DNA of 64,000 nucleotides from Streptomyces sp. NBC_01142 (GCF_026341125.1 NZ_JAPEOR010000003.1:930001-994000); one strand, 5' to 3'; counted from the stretch's first letter, positions 42,139 to 52,637 are shown. The notes: generated by a model not told the origin, from the sequence alone. A program made the numbers and translations.

Positions 42139-44035
42139 CGGTGTCCTCCGGGGCATCGGGGCGCAGATCGCTGTGTGCGGCGAGCAGCGCGTGCTCGACC
42201 AGAGCGGCCTGTCCGGCCACCGTCGGGGCGGCGAAGAAGTCGGCGAGAGCGAGCTCGACGCCGAGTTCCTCGCGGAGGTCGTCGGTGACACCGAGCGCGA
42301 GCAGGGAGTGACCGCCCATGGCGATGAAGTCGGCGTCCGGGCGGGTGACTTCACAGCCCAGCGAACGGCTCCACACATCGGCAACAGCCTGCTGCAGCGG
42401 CGTCAGCGGCTGGGCCGGGGCTTCGGGCGTGTCAGCGGCGACGAGGTCCGCGAGTGCGCGGCGGTCGACCTTGCGGGACGGGGTGAGCGGCAGATGGTCG
42501 ACGACGGTCAGCTCGTCCGGGACCAGGTGGGCGGGCAGCACACCGGCGAGCCGCTCGCGCAGGGTGGCGGCGCGGGGCACGGGCCCGGGGGCGGCCACGA
42601 CGAAGGCGACCAGACGGGCGTCGTCGGGAGCGGGGCGGTGCACGGTGACGGCCGCTTCATCAACGTCGGGCTGCTCCCGCAGGGCGTGCTCGATCTCCCC
42701 GGGTTCGATCCGGAAGCCGCGTATCTTCACCTGGTCGTCCCTGCGACCGTGGAACTCCAGGACCCCGTCCGGACGGGCGGAGGCGAGGTCGCCGGTGCGG
42801 TAGAGGCGCCCCAGCTCGCGATGGTCGGTGAAACACTCGGCGGTCAGCTGCGGCTGTCCGGTGTAGCCGTGGGCCAGCCGGCTGCCGCCGATCCACAACT
42901 CGCCGCGCTCGCCGGGCGCGACCGGCCGGCCGGAGGCGTCCAGCAGGTGCACGGTCGCGCCCGCGATCGGCCGGCCGATCGGCACGTGGCCGTCGCAGTC
43001 CGAGTCGGTGACGCGATGTGCCGTGGCGAATGTCGTCGCCTCCGTCGGCCCGTAGCCGTTGACCAGTTCCAGCCAGGGGAACGCCCGCAGTACCTGACGG
43101 GCGTGCTGGGCGGCCAGTGCCTCCCCGCCCACCACGACCGTGCGCAGCAGCGAGAACACCCGGGAGCGACGGACGGCCAACTGGTGGAAGAGCGCCGTGG
43201 TGAAGAAGGCGACGGTGGCTCCGTGGCGTTCCACCTGCTGGGCCAGGTCCTCGAACGAAGGCCGCTCGACGGCGCACACCACCACGGCGGCACCGTTGGC
43301 GAGCGCTCCCCACACTTCGAACGTCGACGCGTCGAACGTCATCGGCGAGTGGAACAGCACCCGGTCGCGGCGCGTGAGCGTGACGTAGGCGGGATCGAGA
43401 ACCAGCTCGGCGATCGCACTGTGCGGTATCGACACACCCTTGGGCCGGCCGGTGGAGCCGGAGGTGAACATGATGAACGCCGCCGCGTCCACGCCGAGTT
43501 CCGCCGGGGGAATCGGTTTGTCGGTCAGCAGCGGATCGCCGGGCAGCGCGAGGGTGGCGACGGAGAGTCCCGCGGATTCGAGCAGCTTGCTGTCGCCCAC
43601 GGTCAGCGTCACGCCCGCGTCGGCGGCCATGGCTTCGGTACGGGGACGAGGATGTGCCGGATCGAGCGGTACGCACACGGCGCCCGCCCACCACAGCGCG
43701 AGCTGGGCGACGACCGTGCGGGCGGAGCGCGGCATCAACAGAGCCACGGAGTCGCCCCGGTGGACTCCGTGCTCGTGCAGATGGGCGGCGAGAGCGCGGG
43801 CGGCGGCCACGAGCTGCGCATAGGTGAGCGTGGTGTCGCCGTCCGCCACGGCCAGGGCGTCCGGGGTCCGTTCGGCCTGCCACGCCACGAGTGCGGGCAG
43901 CCCGTCCGCGGGCGAGGGCCGTCCGGCCTCGGGGGCGTGCGGAGCTGCCGGGGTGCGCTCGCCGGGCAGAGTGCGGTCGGTGAGCATGGAGCCTTCCTTC
44001 AGGGTGTCGTGACTGTGCGGGGTCGAAAGGGTCAT
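42128..44035 (-). CDS. NRPS: adenylation - carrier (predicted Val-like)
   Basis: A 635-residue A-T protein. The A-domain motifs are intact: FTSGSTGRPKGVS (A3), FDASTFEVWGAL (A4), NGYGPTEATTFAT (A5), YRTGDLA (A7), VKIRGFRIEPGEIE (A8) and the A10 lysine in TPSRKVDRRAL. The carrier serine is in MGGHSLLALGV. By eye the specificity residues read D-A-F-F-V-G-G-T-F-K, close to the textbook valine code DAFWIGGTFK, so an aliphatic residue such as Val or Ile is my best guess. The ATG at 44035 lies one base after the upstream stop. The substrate call is unverified. Confidence 0.88.
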   Translation of the reverse strand: MTLSTPHSHDTLKEGSMLTDRTLPGERTPAAPHAPEAGRPSPADGLPALVAWQAERTPDALAVADGDTTLTYAQLVAAARALAAHLHEHGVHRGDSVALLMPRSARTVVAQLALWWAGAVCVPLDPAHPRPRTEAMAADAGVTLTVGDSKLLESAGLSVATLALPGDPLLTDKPIPPAELGVDAAAFIMFTSGSTGRPKGVSIPHSAIAELVLDPAYVTLTRRDRVLFHSPMTFDASTFEVWGALANGAAVVVCAVERPSFEDLAQQVERHGATVAFFTTALFHQLAVRRSRVFSLLRTVVVGGEALAAQHARQVLRAFPWLELVNGYGPTEATTFATAHRVTDSDCDGHVPIGRPIAGATVHLLDASGRPVAPGERGELWIGGSRLAHGYTGQPQLTAECFTDHRELGRLYRTGDLASARPDGVLEFHGRRDDQVKIRGFRIEPGEIEHALREQPDVDEAAVTVHRPAPDDARLVAFVVAAPGPVPRAATLRERLAGVLPAHLVPDELTVVDHLPLTPSRKVDRRALADLVAADTPEAPAQPLTPLQQAVADVWSRSLGCEVTRPDADFIAMGGHSLLALGVTDDLREELGVELALADFFAAPTVAGQAALVEHALLAAHSDLRPDAPEDTDGH

Positions 44036-44036
44036 C

Positions 44037-45968
44037 TCAGGCTCCCGCCGGTCGCAGGGCGTTGCGGCGCTTGTCGACGAGGGCCGCGACGGCCCGCAGG
44101 TCCGGCTGGCGCAGCAGTTCGGGGGCGCGCAGCCGTACGCCACTCTCCTGCTCGATGACGGTCAGCAGCCGTGCGGCGACGAGAGAGGTGCCGCCGGCTT
44201 CGGTGAAGTTCTCCGTCAGCGTGGCCCGGGGCCGGGCGAGGAGGTCGCGTACCGCTCTCAGCACGAGCCGTTCACCGGGAGTGGCGCCGTCGGGCAGCTC
44301 GCCCTCCGGGCCGGCGGTGTCGCCGGCGGTGTCTTCCGAACCGGCCGCCTGTCGTGCCAGCTCGACGCGGTCCACCTTGCCGTTGGCGTCCAGCGGGAAG
44401 ACGTCCACGATCCGCAGGGCCGAGGGTACGGCCTGCTCGGGCAGCCAGGCCCGGACCGCCGACAGAAGTCCGGCCGGGGTGGGGGCGGCCCCGGTGACCG
44501 GCCGTACGTGCGCCACCAGACGGGCGCGACCGTCGGGCGTACGCGGCGCGGTGACGACGGCGCCGGCGACGGCCGGGTCCTTCTCCAGCGCGGCCTCGAC
44601 CTCCCCCGGTTCGATCCGCACACCGCTGATCTTCACCTGGTCGTCGAGGCGGCCGAGAAACTCCAGTCGCCCGTCGGCCAGCATCCGCACCCGGTCTCCG
44701 GTGCGGTACAGACGGTCCACTCCCGGCAGCTCGAGTCCCTCGGGAGGGGTGGTGAAGCGGAGCGCGGTCAGTTCGGGGTCCAGATAGCCGAGCGCCAGAC
44801 AGCTTCCGCCGATGCGGAGCTCGCCCTCCTCACCGCGTCCTACGGGGCGGCCGTCCTCGCCGGTGACGACAACGGTCACGCCCGGTACGGGGTCGCCGAT
44901 CGGCGGCCCGGACTGCTCGCCCGCCTCACGGTCCGTGCCGTTCATGGCGTACGTGGTGGTGACGACGGTGGCTTCGGCCGGTCCGTAGGCGTTGTGGACG
45001 GTCGCGGTGACGTCGGCGCCGGGACGCCGGCGCATCCGGTCACCGCCGACGATCAGGTGACGCAGATTCAGGTTCTCGGGCCAGGGCCGGTCCAGCAGCG
45101 GCTCGATCATCGGGGTGGCCGCGACGCTCACCGACACGGCGGCCTCGCGCCACCATCCGGCGAGCACGGCGGGGTCCCAGCGGACCTCGTCCGGAGCGGG
45201 TACGAGAGCGGCCCCGGACGTCAGTCCGGCCCACAACTCCAGCAGATGCGGGTCGAACGCGACGCCGATGAGCAGGGACTGCCGGTCACCAGGGACCAGG
45301 CCGGTCTCGGCGCGGTACCAGTCGAGCAGCGTGGCGAGCGCAGGTTCGGCGACGGCAACCGCCTTGGGCCGGCCGGTGGAGCCGGAGGTCAGTACGGCGT
45401 AGAACGCCTCGGGGGGTGCACAACGCGCGTCAGAACCGGGCGCGGCGAACGCCGCCACGACCCCGGCGGTGGCATTGACGCCCTCGCCGGGCAGCGCCAG
45501 GTCCACAAGGTCGGACGCCTGATGCCGGGACGGCAGAATCTCGGGGTCACCGATCAGGCAGACGACGTTCAGGTCCTCGGTGACGGCGTCGGTGCGGCGC
45601 TCACCGGGCCGGGGGCCCAGCGGCAGATACACCGCCCCGATTCTGGCGAGCGCGACGGCTGTCACCACCAGTGCGGCAGAACGGTCGAGGCAGACGCCCA
45701 CGAGATCCCCCGGGCCGACTCGGTCGCGCAGTGCGCGTGCGACCTCGTCGGCGGCGGCGTCGATCTGCTGGTACGTCCAGCTGTGGCTCCCGTCGATCAC
45801 GGCGGGGGCATGGGGGGAGCGGCGTGTCCACTCCTCGAAGCGGGAGAGCACTCCGGTCGCGCTGCCTCCGGCGGGCGCAGCGCCGTGGGCAACGCTGAGC
45901 GGGCTGCCCTGCGGATCGGGCCGCCGGGTGACGGCGGTCGTCGAGGCTGTCTTCGGCTGGGTCATCAC
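44037..45968 (-). CDS. NRPS: adenylation - carrier (substrate unclear)
   Basis: A 643-residue A-T protein. Core motifs are present with variations: LTSGSTGRPKAVAV (A3), FDPHLLELWAGL (A4), NAYGPAEATVVTT (A5, Ala for Thr in GPTE), YRTGDRVR (A7), VKISGVRIEPGEVE (A8) and DANGKVDRVEL (A10 Lys). The carrier domain has the Ser in AGGTSLVAARL. By eye the specificity residues read D-P-L-V-I-G-A-V-V-K, which I do not recognise as a standard code. The GTG at 45968 overlaps the previous stop; the adjoining ATG at 45965 is equivalent. Confidence 0.87.
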   Translation of the reverse strand: MMTQPKTASTTAVTRRPDPQGSPLSVAHGAAPAGGSATGVLSRFEEWTRRSPHAPAVIDGSHSWTYQQIDAAADEVARALRDRVGPGDLVGVCLDRSAALVVTAVALARIGAVYLPLGPRPGERRTDAVTEDLNVVCLIGDPEILPSRHQASDLVDLALPGEGVNATAGVVAAFAAPGSDARCAPPEAFYAVLTSGSTGRPKAVAVAEPALATLLDWYRAETGLVPGDRQSLLIGVAFDPHLLELWAGLTSGAALVPAPDEVRWDPAVLAGWWREAAVSVSVAATPMIEPLLDRPWPENLNLRHLIVGGDRMRRRPGADVTATVHNAYGPAEATVVTTTYAMNGTDREAGEQSGPPIGDPVPGVTVVVTGEDGRPVGRGEEGELRIGGSCLALGYLDPELTALRFTTPPEGLELPGVDRLYRTGDRVRMLADGRLEFLGRLDDQVKISGVRIEPGEVEAALEKDPAVAGAVVTAPRTPDGRARLVAHVRPVTGAAPTPAGLLSAVRAWLPEQAVPSALRIVDVFPLDANGKVDRVELARQAAGSEDTAGDTAGPEGELPDGATPGERLVLRAVRDLLARPRATLTENFTEAGGTSLVAARLLTVIEQESGVRLRAPELLRQPDLRAVAALVDKRRNALRPAGA

Positions 45969-48900
45969 GACTCCGTCGGCGTGGTCGTAGCTGCAGGTAC
46001 GGGTACGGGTACGGGTACGGGTACGGGGTCGGGGACGCCTCCGACGCCGGTGCCGACGGCCGCGAGAGCACCGGCCTGGTCGGCCAGCACCGGGTTCTGG
46101 AAGAGCAGCCGGATGGGCGGACGCTCTCCCAGCCGCGGTTCGAGCCAGGCAGCCAGCTGCGCGGCGAGCAGCGAGTGGCCGCCGGTTCGGAAGAAGTGCG
46201 AGGCCGCGTCGAAGTCGCTGTGGCCCAGTACCTCGCGCCAGCCCTCGGCGAGCAGCGTCGTCATCGCGTCGGTCGGCATCGCCGGTCGCGCGCCGGTCTC
46301 CTCGGACGGCGCGACCGGCTCCAGCGCGGCGGCCCGGCGGGCGAGCGCCCCCCGGTCCGGCTTGCCACCTGCCAGTGTCGGCATGGAGTCCAGCCGCGCC
46401 CAGCGTCCCGGCACGAGCGCGCTCGGCAGCCGCCGGCTCATCTCCGCGTGCAGCGTTTGCTCGTCCCAGGCCTCACTCGCGTCCGCGCTCTCCAGGAAGC
46501 CGACCAGCCTCGGTCCGCCGGGGGCTTCGCGGTCCAGTACGACGGCGCAGGACCGGCCGCCCAGCGCGGCCGATGCGGCCGCCTCCACCTCTTCCAGTTC
46601 GATGCGGTAGCCCCGCAGTTTGATCTGGTTGTCCCGGCGCCCCAGGAAATACAGCAGCCCGTCGCGGCCGCGGTAGCCGAGGTCGCCGGTGAGGTAGACC
46701 CGCTCACCGCCCAGGGCCTCTACGTGTACGAACCGTGCGGCGGTGGTCTCGGGGTTGCCGACGTATCCCTCGGCCAGCCCGGCTCCGGCGATGGCCAGTT
46801 CGCCGACCGCGCCCGCCGGAAGCGGCCGGTGATGGGCGTCCAGTACATGGACCCGCTCACCGGGCAGCTCGGTGCCGAGCGGTATCTCCGCCCCGTCGGC
46901 GAGGTTGTCCCGGGTGATCTCGTGGACGGTGGAGCTGATGGCCGCTTCCGTGACGCCGTAGACATTGAGAACGGTGGCGTCGGTGTCGGCCAGGAAGGTG
47001 CGCATGACGTCCGCCGGGAGGCGTTCACCACCCAGGACCAGCAACCGCGGCGCCCAGCGGCCGTCGCGGAGCGCGGGGCGCACATCCTCCCGGGTGGCGA
47101 GGAAGTAGCTGGTGGGCAGGTTGGCCACGGTGACCCGTGCGGCGACCAGCATGTCGGCCAGCTCGGCGCCGGTGGGAACCTCGCGCTCGGGCAGGACGAG
47201 GCACGCCCCGGCGTACAGCGACGGAAGCACCTCTTCGAGCGCCACGTCGAACGACGGCTGGGCGAACAGCAGCACCCGGTCACCGGGTGCCAGGCCGAAC
47301 CGGCCGGCCGCGCCGGTCAGATGGTTCTCCAGCGCCGCGTGACCCACGGCGACGGGTTTGGGTATGCCCGTCGAGCCGGAGGTGTGAATGACGTACGCGG
47401 CGCCGGGCACGACCTCGGCCGCCCGTGCCGAGGGCAGGACCGGGGCGTCGACGGTGGCTGTCGGCAGGCCGTCGGGAACGGTGACGGCGGTGTCGGCGGA
47501 TGTCAGGACCAGTGCCGGATTCAGGCGGGTCAGCAGCAGTTCCAGCCGGGCCGGAGGGTCGGACGGCGAGAGCGGACAGTACACCGCTCCGGTACGGAGG
47601 CAGGCCAGTAGCGTCACGACGGAGTCGGCGCCGCGGGGCAGCACGGCGGCGACCGGCTGACCGGCTGTCACTCCCGCGGCCAGCATCCGCTGTGCGAGAG
47701 AGGACACCTGCACGTCGAGTTCGCCGTAGGTGATCCGTCGGGCGCCGATGAGCAGCGCGGCCAGGGACGGGTCATGGGCGGCGGCGGGGTCGAGCGGCTC
47801 GCGAACCTGGCCCTGGGCGGCAGCGGCCGGGACGGCCGGCGCCTGCGGCAGTGCGAGGTCGGCCGATGTCTGCGGCAGCGCCAGGTCGGCGAGGACGGTG
47901 CCCGGGGCGTCGAGATAGGCCCGCAACAGGTCCAGGAACCGCTCGGCGAGCAGCTTCGCCACGTCCTCGCCGAACATGTCGGCGTCGTAGTCCCAGACCA
48001 GGGTCATACCGGGAGCACCGTGCCGGGGGCCGACGCCGCGCCGGTCGTCCGGCAGCAGCACCACGTCCAGGTCGAACCGGGTGGTGCCGGTGTTGAACCC
48101 CTCGAACAGGGTGATGTCCAGGCCCGGGACGTCGATCTCGGGCAGTTCGGCGTCGTGTGCACTGAACATGACGCTGAACAGTGGGTTGTCCGCGCCCGAT
48201 GTGTGCAGCCCCAGCGCGCGGGTCAGTTCCTGGACCGGCACCTCCTGGTGCGGCAGGGCGCGGATGAGCGTGTCGGTCACCTCGTCCATCGACTCCTCGG
48301 CCGGGGCGGCCGGGTCCAGCCGGAGCGAGAGCGGAATGGTGTTCACGAACATGCCCACGGCGTCCTCGAAACCTCGTGGGCGGTTGCCGACCGCGGTGCC
48401 GACGACCATCTGCGAGCGGCCGCTGTGGCGGCGCAGCAGTTCGGCGAAGAGCCCGAGGAGCGTGGCGAACGGTGTCAGGCCGCGGAGGCGGGCGTGGTGG
48501 CGAAGGCGTTCCGCCAGATCCGCGCCGATCGACTGGCGCAGCTGGCCGCCGTGGTGCCTGCGCAGCGAGCCGGGCCGGGTCAGTCCGGGCAGCGGCATGT
48601 CGTACGACACGTCGCGCAGTTCACCGGTCCAGAATTCCAGACCGGCCTGCCGCTCCTCGGCCCGTACGTCCCCGGACTGTGCACGGACATGGTCGGCGTA
48701 GGAGGGCGCGGGAGACAGCTCGGCCGGCTCGCCCAGGACGTGGCCCCGATAGACGGAGAACACGTCCCGCAGCAGGATCGCGAACGAGTGACCGTCGTGG
48801 ATCAGATGGTGCTCGACATGGATGAGCCGGTGGCTGTCGTCCGCCATCCGGACCAGCGTCCAGCGCAGCAGCGGCGCCTCGTACGTGTCGAGCGGGGTTT

Positions 48901-49207
48901 CCGCCTCGGTGCGCAGCAGCGCCTGGAACGCGGCCTCCGGGTCTGCTTCCCCGCCCAGGTCCACCGTGCGCAGCCGCGGCACGCAGGCATCGGCGACCCG
49001 CTGTCCGGGCATCGCTCCGGCGACGGAGACGAGTTCCAGCCGCAGACCGGGGTGGCGGTCGAGTGCGGCGGCGAGCCCCTGGTGCAGGGCGGCTGTGTCG
49101 AGCGGGCCCCACAGGTCGAGTGCGGCGGTGAAGTTGTAGGCGCGGCTGCCCGGTTGCACCTGCTCGTGCAGCCAGACGATCTCCTGCGAGGAGGAGAGCG
49201 GAAGCAT
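45965..49207 (-). CDS. NRPS: condensation - adenylation - carrier
   Basis: A 1080-residue C-A-T module. The condensation motif is HHLIHDG (His133-Gly139). A-domain motifs: [13 protein letters not shown] (A3), [12 protein letters not shown] (A4), [11 protein letters not shown] (A5, Val replacing Pro), YLTGDLG (A7), [14 protein letters not shown] (A8) and [11 protein letters not shown] (A10 Lys). The carrier Ser is in [11 protein letters not shown]. Specificity residues read by eye are D-V-E-N-V-G-V-I-S-K; codes with D-x-E-N are known from hydroxyornithine-type domains, but this is only a weak hint. The C-terminus ends in a Pro-Val repeat linker. The ATG at 49207 was chosen at MLPLSSSQ, the usual C-domain start. 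Confidence 0.88.
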   Translation of the reverse strand: MLPLSSSQEIVWLHEQVQPGSRAYNFTAALDLWGPLDTAALHQGLAAALDRHPGLRLELVSVAGAMPGQRVADACVPRLRTVDLGGEADPEAAFQALLRTEAETPLDTYEAPLLRWTLVRMADDSHRLIHVEHHLIHDGHSFAILLRDVFSVYRGHVLGEPAELSPAPSYADHVRAQSGDVRAEERQAGLEFWTGELRDVSYDMPLPGLTRPGSLRRHHGGQLRQSIGADLAERLRHHARLRGLTPFATLLGLFAELLRRHSGRSQMVVGTAVGNRPRGFEDAVGMFVNTIPLSLRLDPAAPAEESMDEVTDTLIRALPHQEVPVQELTRALGLHTSGADNPLFSVMFSAHDAELPEIDVPGLDITLFEGFNTGTTRFDLDVVLLPDDRRGVGPRHGAPGMTLVWDYDADMFGEDVAKLLAERFLDLLRAYLDAPGTVLADLALPQTSADLALPQAPAVPAAAAQGQVREPLDPAAAHDPSLAALLIGARRITYGELDVQVSSLAQRMLAAGVTAGQPVAAVLPRGADSVVTLLACLRTGAVYCPLSPSDPPARLELLLTRLNPALVLTSADTAVTVPDGLPTATVDAPVLPSARAAEVVPGAAYVIHTSGSTGIPKPVAVGHAALENHLTGAAGRFGLAPGDRVLLFAQPSFDVALEEVLPSLYAGACLVLPEREVPTGAELADMLVAARVTVANLPTSYFLATREDVRPALRDGRWAPRLLVLGGERLPADVMRTFLADTDATVLNVYGVTEAAISSTVHEITRDNLADGAEIPLGTELPGERVHVLDAHHRPLPAGAVGELAIAGAGLAEGYVGNPETTAARFVHVEALGGERVYLTGDLGYRGRDGLLYFLGRRDNQIKLRGYRIELEEVEAAASAALGGRSCAVVLDREAPGGPRLVGFLESADASEAWDEQTLHAEMSRRLPSALVPGRWARLDSMPTLAGGKPDRGALARRAAALEPVAPSEETGARPAMPTDAMTTLLAEGWREVLGHSDFDAASHFFRTGGHSLLAAQLAAWLEPRLGERPPIRLLFQNPVLADQAGALAAVGTGVGGVPDPVPVPVPVPVPAATTTPTES
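45997..46027. repeat. 6-base microsatellite encoding a Pro-Val linker
   Basis: About five copies of GGTACG in a row inside the 3' end of the C-A-T gene. They encode the alternating PVPVPVPVP segment just before the C-terminus. Confidence 0.8.
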
Positions 49208-49260
49208 GGGCGATCCCTGAGGTAGTCGGGTCGGGTGTTCGAAAGGGCCGGATCGAGGTC

Positions 49261-49288
49261 GGACCGGCCGTGATACACAGGCCGGTCC
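49261..49288. terminator. Hairpin inside the NRPS operon
   Basis: GGACCGGCC and GGCCGGTCC form a perfect 9-base-pair stem around a 10-base loop, between the free-standing C-domain gene and the C-A-T gene. It may be a partial terminator or an RNA-stabilising hairpin that sets the expression ratio. Confidence 0.5.
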
Positions 49289-49353
49289 GCGGATCGCGCG
49301 GCCAGGCCTGGTGGTGTGGGTGCTCGGGTACGGGGGCGAAGGGCCGTGGTGGA

Positions 49354-50649
49354 TCAGCCGGCCGTCGGCGCCGGTGCCCGGAGCGCGTCGGCGAGTGCGG
49401 CGAAGGCACTCTCGGCGATGTGGTCGCCGAGGACCGAGCGGTCCCACACCATGCGCAGGTGCAGCTCGTGCCCCTGGGTGACGGAAACCGCGAAGGGACC
49501 GCGCACAGGTCTGCCATCGATGTGGACCTCGCGGCCTCCCACACCGCCCAGGTGGAGCGGGGGGCGTCGCCGCGCCTCGTCCACGGTCAGCATGCCGTCG
49601 AGCCGACCGGACCAGTCGGAGCCGGCCGCCCGAGCTGCGTGCACCACGGCGTCGAAGGGTGTGTCGGCCCGGTCCAGGTCGTCCCACCAGGCGTTGGCGG
49701 TCGCCTCTGCGGCGGCGGGCGCCTGCCCTGTCGCGGCCGGGAAGACCACGGTGTTGAGGAAGCAGCCGAGCACCGGTGCGGCACCGGGCGGCCGACCGCC
49801 CCACGGGTAGCCGAGTGGCACGACCTGGCCCGGTCCGTACAGGGCCCGCGCGGCGGGACGGCAGGCGTCGAGCAGTTCGGGGAAGGGCACACCGCCCGGC
49901 GGCGTGGGCATCCGCAACTCGGCCGAGCCGCTCGGCAGCGTGCCGGGTGCGGCAGGTTTTGGCCGGAGCACAGGGGACTGTTCGCGGACCGCGCGGAGCC
50001 GGTCGCCCCAGTACGCCATCGCCGCGGGCGAACTCGCGCGCTCCTCCGCGTCGAGCTGCAGCAGGACGGCTTCCCGGTAGGCCGCCAGCTCGGCTGCGGT
50101 GTCAGCGGGATCCGGCCCGTCGGCCCCGGCCGTTTCGTCGTAGGCGGCACCGAGTTCCTCGACGATCCGGGCAAGCGACTGGCCGTCGCACGCGGTGTGG
50201 TCCAGTACGACAGCGAGCATCTCCTCCGCGGCCTCGGGCTCCCGCGCCAGGAACAGCCGCAGCGGCGAGCCCTGCGGGGTCCAGTCGCTCAGCGCCCGGC
50301 GCAGGACGTCGGCCGCGTCCTGGCCGGGCGCGCAGGGCACGCGCGTCACGGGCACATCCGGCTGCTCCAGGCACAACACGGGCGTGCCGCGCAGCACGGC
50401 CGGCCGGCCGCGCAGTACCGGATGCAGGGCAGCGAGGTGGTTCGCGGCTGCCGCCAGGCGTACGGGATCCACTGCGCCGCGCGGGAAGGCGAAGAACATC
50501 GGAACGAGGTCCGGCCGCCCGGCGCGGTCCAGGGAACGCACCAGCACGAAGCGACGCTGGGCGCCGGTGACGGGCAGCAGGGCCGGTGCCCCGTCGCCGG
50601 AGTCGAGCCGTCGGAAGCGGGCCAGGTACTGGCTCGTGATGCTGAGCAC
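49354..50649 (-). CDS. Free-standing condensation-domain protein
   Basis: A 431-residue single condensation domain (N-terminal half LLPVTGAQRRFVLVRSLDRA; C-terminal latch region around GCFLNTVVFPA). The HHxxxDG motif reads DHTACDG (Asp150-Gly156): the catalytic second His and the Asp remain, while the first His is Asp. Such proteins can condense, acylate the first residue or release the product. It lies second in the operon, just downstream of the MFS exporter gene. Whether it is active cannot be decided from sequence. Confidence 0.8.
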   Translation of the reverse strand: MLSITSQYLARFRRLDSGDGAPALLPVTGAQRRFVLVRSLDRAGRPDLVPMFFAFPRGAVDPVRLAAAANHLAALHPVLRGRPAVLRGTPVLCLEQPDVPVTRVPCAPGQDAADVLRRALSDWTPQGSPLRLFLAREPEAAEEMLAVVLDHTACDGQSLARIVEELGAAYDETAGADGPDPADTAAELAAYREAVLLQLDAEERASSPAAMAYWGDRLRAVREQSPVLRPKPAAPGTLPSGSAELRMPTPPGGVPFPELLDACRPAARALYGPGQVVPLGYPWGGRPPGAAPVLGCFLNTVVFPAATGQAPAAAEATANAWWDDLDRADTPFDAVVHAARAAGSDWSGRLDGMLTVDEARRRPPLHLGGVGGREVHIDGRPVRGPFAVSVTQGHELHLRMVWDRSVLGDHIAESAFAALADALRAPAPTAG

Positions 50650-50760
50650 GTGATCCTCTCTGTCGTTGCTGTGCTGCGCTGCCCGGGCAGATGCGGGCGG
50701 TGCGGCAGCGAGTGGTGGCCGGCGGGCACGGGCCGGCTGAGGTGGGGTCGGCCGGCTCGG

Positions 50761-52077
50761 TCAGCCGATGGACGCGGGCTCGGCCCGGTCGTCGGTGCCG
50801 GATACGGCGGCGTCCTTGTCCTCCACCGGTTCCGTGTCCGGCAGTTCGCGCATCCGGCGCAGCGGGGAGAGCAGCAGCGGCAGCGGTACGGCGAGGAAGC
50901 CGGCCGCGCACCACACCAGCGCCACACGTGCGCCGAAGGCGTCGGCCAACGCGCCGCCGGCCAGGGCCCCGAGCGGCAGGGTGCCCCACATCAGGAACCG
51001 CAGAGTGGCGTTCATCCGGCCGAGCAGCCGGGGCGGGCACAGGGTCTGCCGGAAGCTCACCTGCGCGACGTTGTAGACGACAGCTCCGAAGAAGACCACA
51101 CCGGAGCCAACTGCGAACAGTGCCGCCCCCGCGCCGCGTCCGGACAGCGGCCACAGCAGCGCGAACGGTCCGGTGGCCAGGGCTGACAGCCAGATGATCC
51201 GGGCCTGGCCGAGCTTGCGGGCGATGGTTCCCGCGCAGAGCGCGCCGGCGAGCCCGCCCAGGGCGGCGGCGGACAGCACGAGGCCGACCGCTCCGGGCTT
51301 CAGTTCAAGCACGCGGACCAGGAAGACGGTCTGCGTGGCCATCAGCATGGCGGCGAAGAAGTTTCCCAGACCGGTCGCAGCGGCGATCACGCGCAACAGC
51401 GGCTGGCCGAACACGAACCGCAGCCCCTCGCCGATGTCCTGACGCAGGGATGTACCCGGTACGGGTTCCGGGCGGCTCTCCGGTTGTCTGATGCCCAGCA
51501 GGAACAACGCGGAGAGGGCGTAGCCGACCGCGTCGGCCACGATGGCCAGGTGCGCCCCGAGCAGCTGGACGAGACCGCCGCCGACACCGGGACCTGCGAC
51601 CTGTGCCGAGGAGCGGACCGTCTCCAGTGCTCCGTTGCCCGAGACCAGGTGCTCCTTGGGCAGTAGTTGGGGCAGGAAGCTCTGGTGGGCCACGTCGAAG
51701 AAGACGGTCGCCACACCGGTGACCAGGGCGACGACGTACAGCTGGGCCATCGTCAGTACGCCGGCGACAGCGGCCAGGGGGATGCTCGCCATGGCCACGG
51801 CCCGTACCGCATCGGCCCGGATCATCAGCGGCAGCTTGCGCATCCGGTCGACCCAAGCCCCGGCCGGCAGCCCGATCAGCAGAAACGCGGCGGTCTCTGC
51901 GGCCGTGAGCAGACCCACCTGGAAGGCGGGCGCTTCGAGGATGAGTACGGCTACGAGGGGCAGGGCGACCAGGGTGACGTGGGCGCCGAGCTGCCCAGCC
52001 GCGGCTCCGGCAAGCAGAAGACGGAAGTCGCGCATGCGCAGTGGACCTGGGGTTGCGGCCCGGGGTGTGACGAACAT
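50761..52077 (-). CDS. MFS exporter (EntS-like)
   Basis: A 438-residue transporter with twelve predicted helices. DFRLLLAGAAAGQLGAHVTL at the N-terminus, the loop AGAWVDRMRKLPLMIRADAV between helices 2 and 3, and the mid-protein DIGEGLRFVFGQPLLR are typical of the enterobactin-exporter-like MFS group. It is the first gene of the NRPS operon and most likely exports the peptide. The ATG at 52077 has GAAGG 8 bases upstream; the GTG at 52092 lacks a site. The C-terminal 30 residues are acidic and probably cytosolic. Confidence 0.86.
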   Translation of the reverse strand: MFVTPRAATPGPLRMRDFRLLLAGAAAGQLGAHVTLVALPLVAVLILEAPAFQVGLLTAAETAAFLLIGLPAGAWVDRMRKLPLMIRADAVRAVAMASIPLAAVAGVLTMAQLYVVALVTGVATVFFDVAHQSFLPQLLPKEHLVSGNGALETVRSSAQVAGPGVGGGLVQLLGAHLAIVADAVGYALSALFLLGIRQPESRPEPVPGTSLRQDIGEGLRFVFGQPLLRVIAAATGLGNFFAAMLMATQTVFLVRVLELKPGAVGLVLSAAALGGLAGALCAGTIARKLGQARIIWLSALATGPFALLWPLSGRGAGAALFAVGSGVVFFGAVVYNVAQVSFRQTLCPPRLLGRMNATLRFLMWGTLPLGALAGGALADAFGARVALVWCAAGFLAVPLPLLLSPLRRMRELPDTEPVEDKDAAVSGTDDRAEPASIG

Positions 52078-52637
52078 GTGAACGACCTTCACTGAACAGG
52101 TGATTAGTAGTCAAAAGCCAAAGAGCACTTTCGGTCGTTTCTTTCGCTGTTTGTGTGCGAGGGCAGGAAATATTTCGCCAGATCGCGGCAACTTCCGCAT
52201 GAATGACGGATGCTGCACTCGCCGGGAGGCAGGAAACGCGCGGCCGTGACGGTGTGAGGTCGGGCGACTGCGCCACGGATTGCACTCTGACCGAAAACAG
52301 TCACTCCTGACCCCTTGTTGGCGGAAGCGGTCATTCCACCCGCTATGAACCACATAGGGCCAGCGGCGAGGCCGGCCCCTCTCGCCACGAACAGGCGGCA
52401 CAGGGGAGAGTCCACCGCGGCCCGGGGGATCCTGAACCACCATCCGGTGGAGGCGAGCCCCAGCTCGGTCCCTGTTCACAACGTGAAGGGTGGGTGGACC
52501 GTCCGCCGTCGAGGGCTGGAACACCGGCGGGAGCTGCCGCCACGTGCAGCCGGAAGCTGCATGAGTACGATCGCCGCCCGACCTAGTGGGCTCAGGAGTT
52601 CCACGTCGCGTCTGCCACCGCGATATAGCGTGTGGCC
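52078..52637. other. Intergenic region, NRPS promoter side
   Basis: About 560 bases. Next to the MFS gene the minus strand is unusually A+T-rich and contains TTGACTACTAATCA (about 52103-52116), a possible -35 element or binding site. The remainder carries only short Arg/Pro-rich frames. No regulator gene was found beside the operon. Confidence 0.4.

Noticed and set aside
42139..42384. N-terminal extension of the last NRPS gene
   Set aside because: The extra 82 residues are Ser/Arg/Pro-rich and lie over the carrier domain of the upstream gene in another frame.
49208..49804. N-terminal extension of the C-A-T NRPS protein
   Set aside because: It is antisense-like sequence over the C-domain gene; MLPLSSSQ at 49207 is the normal condensation-domain start.
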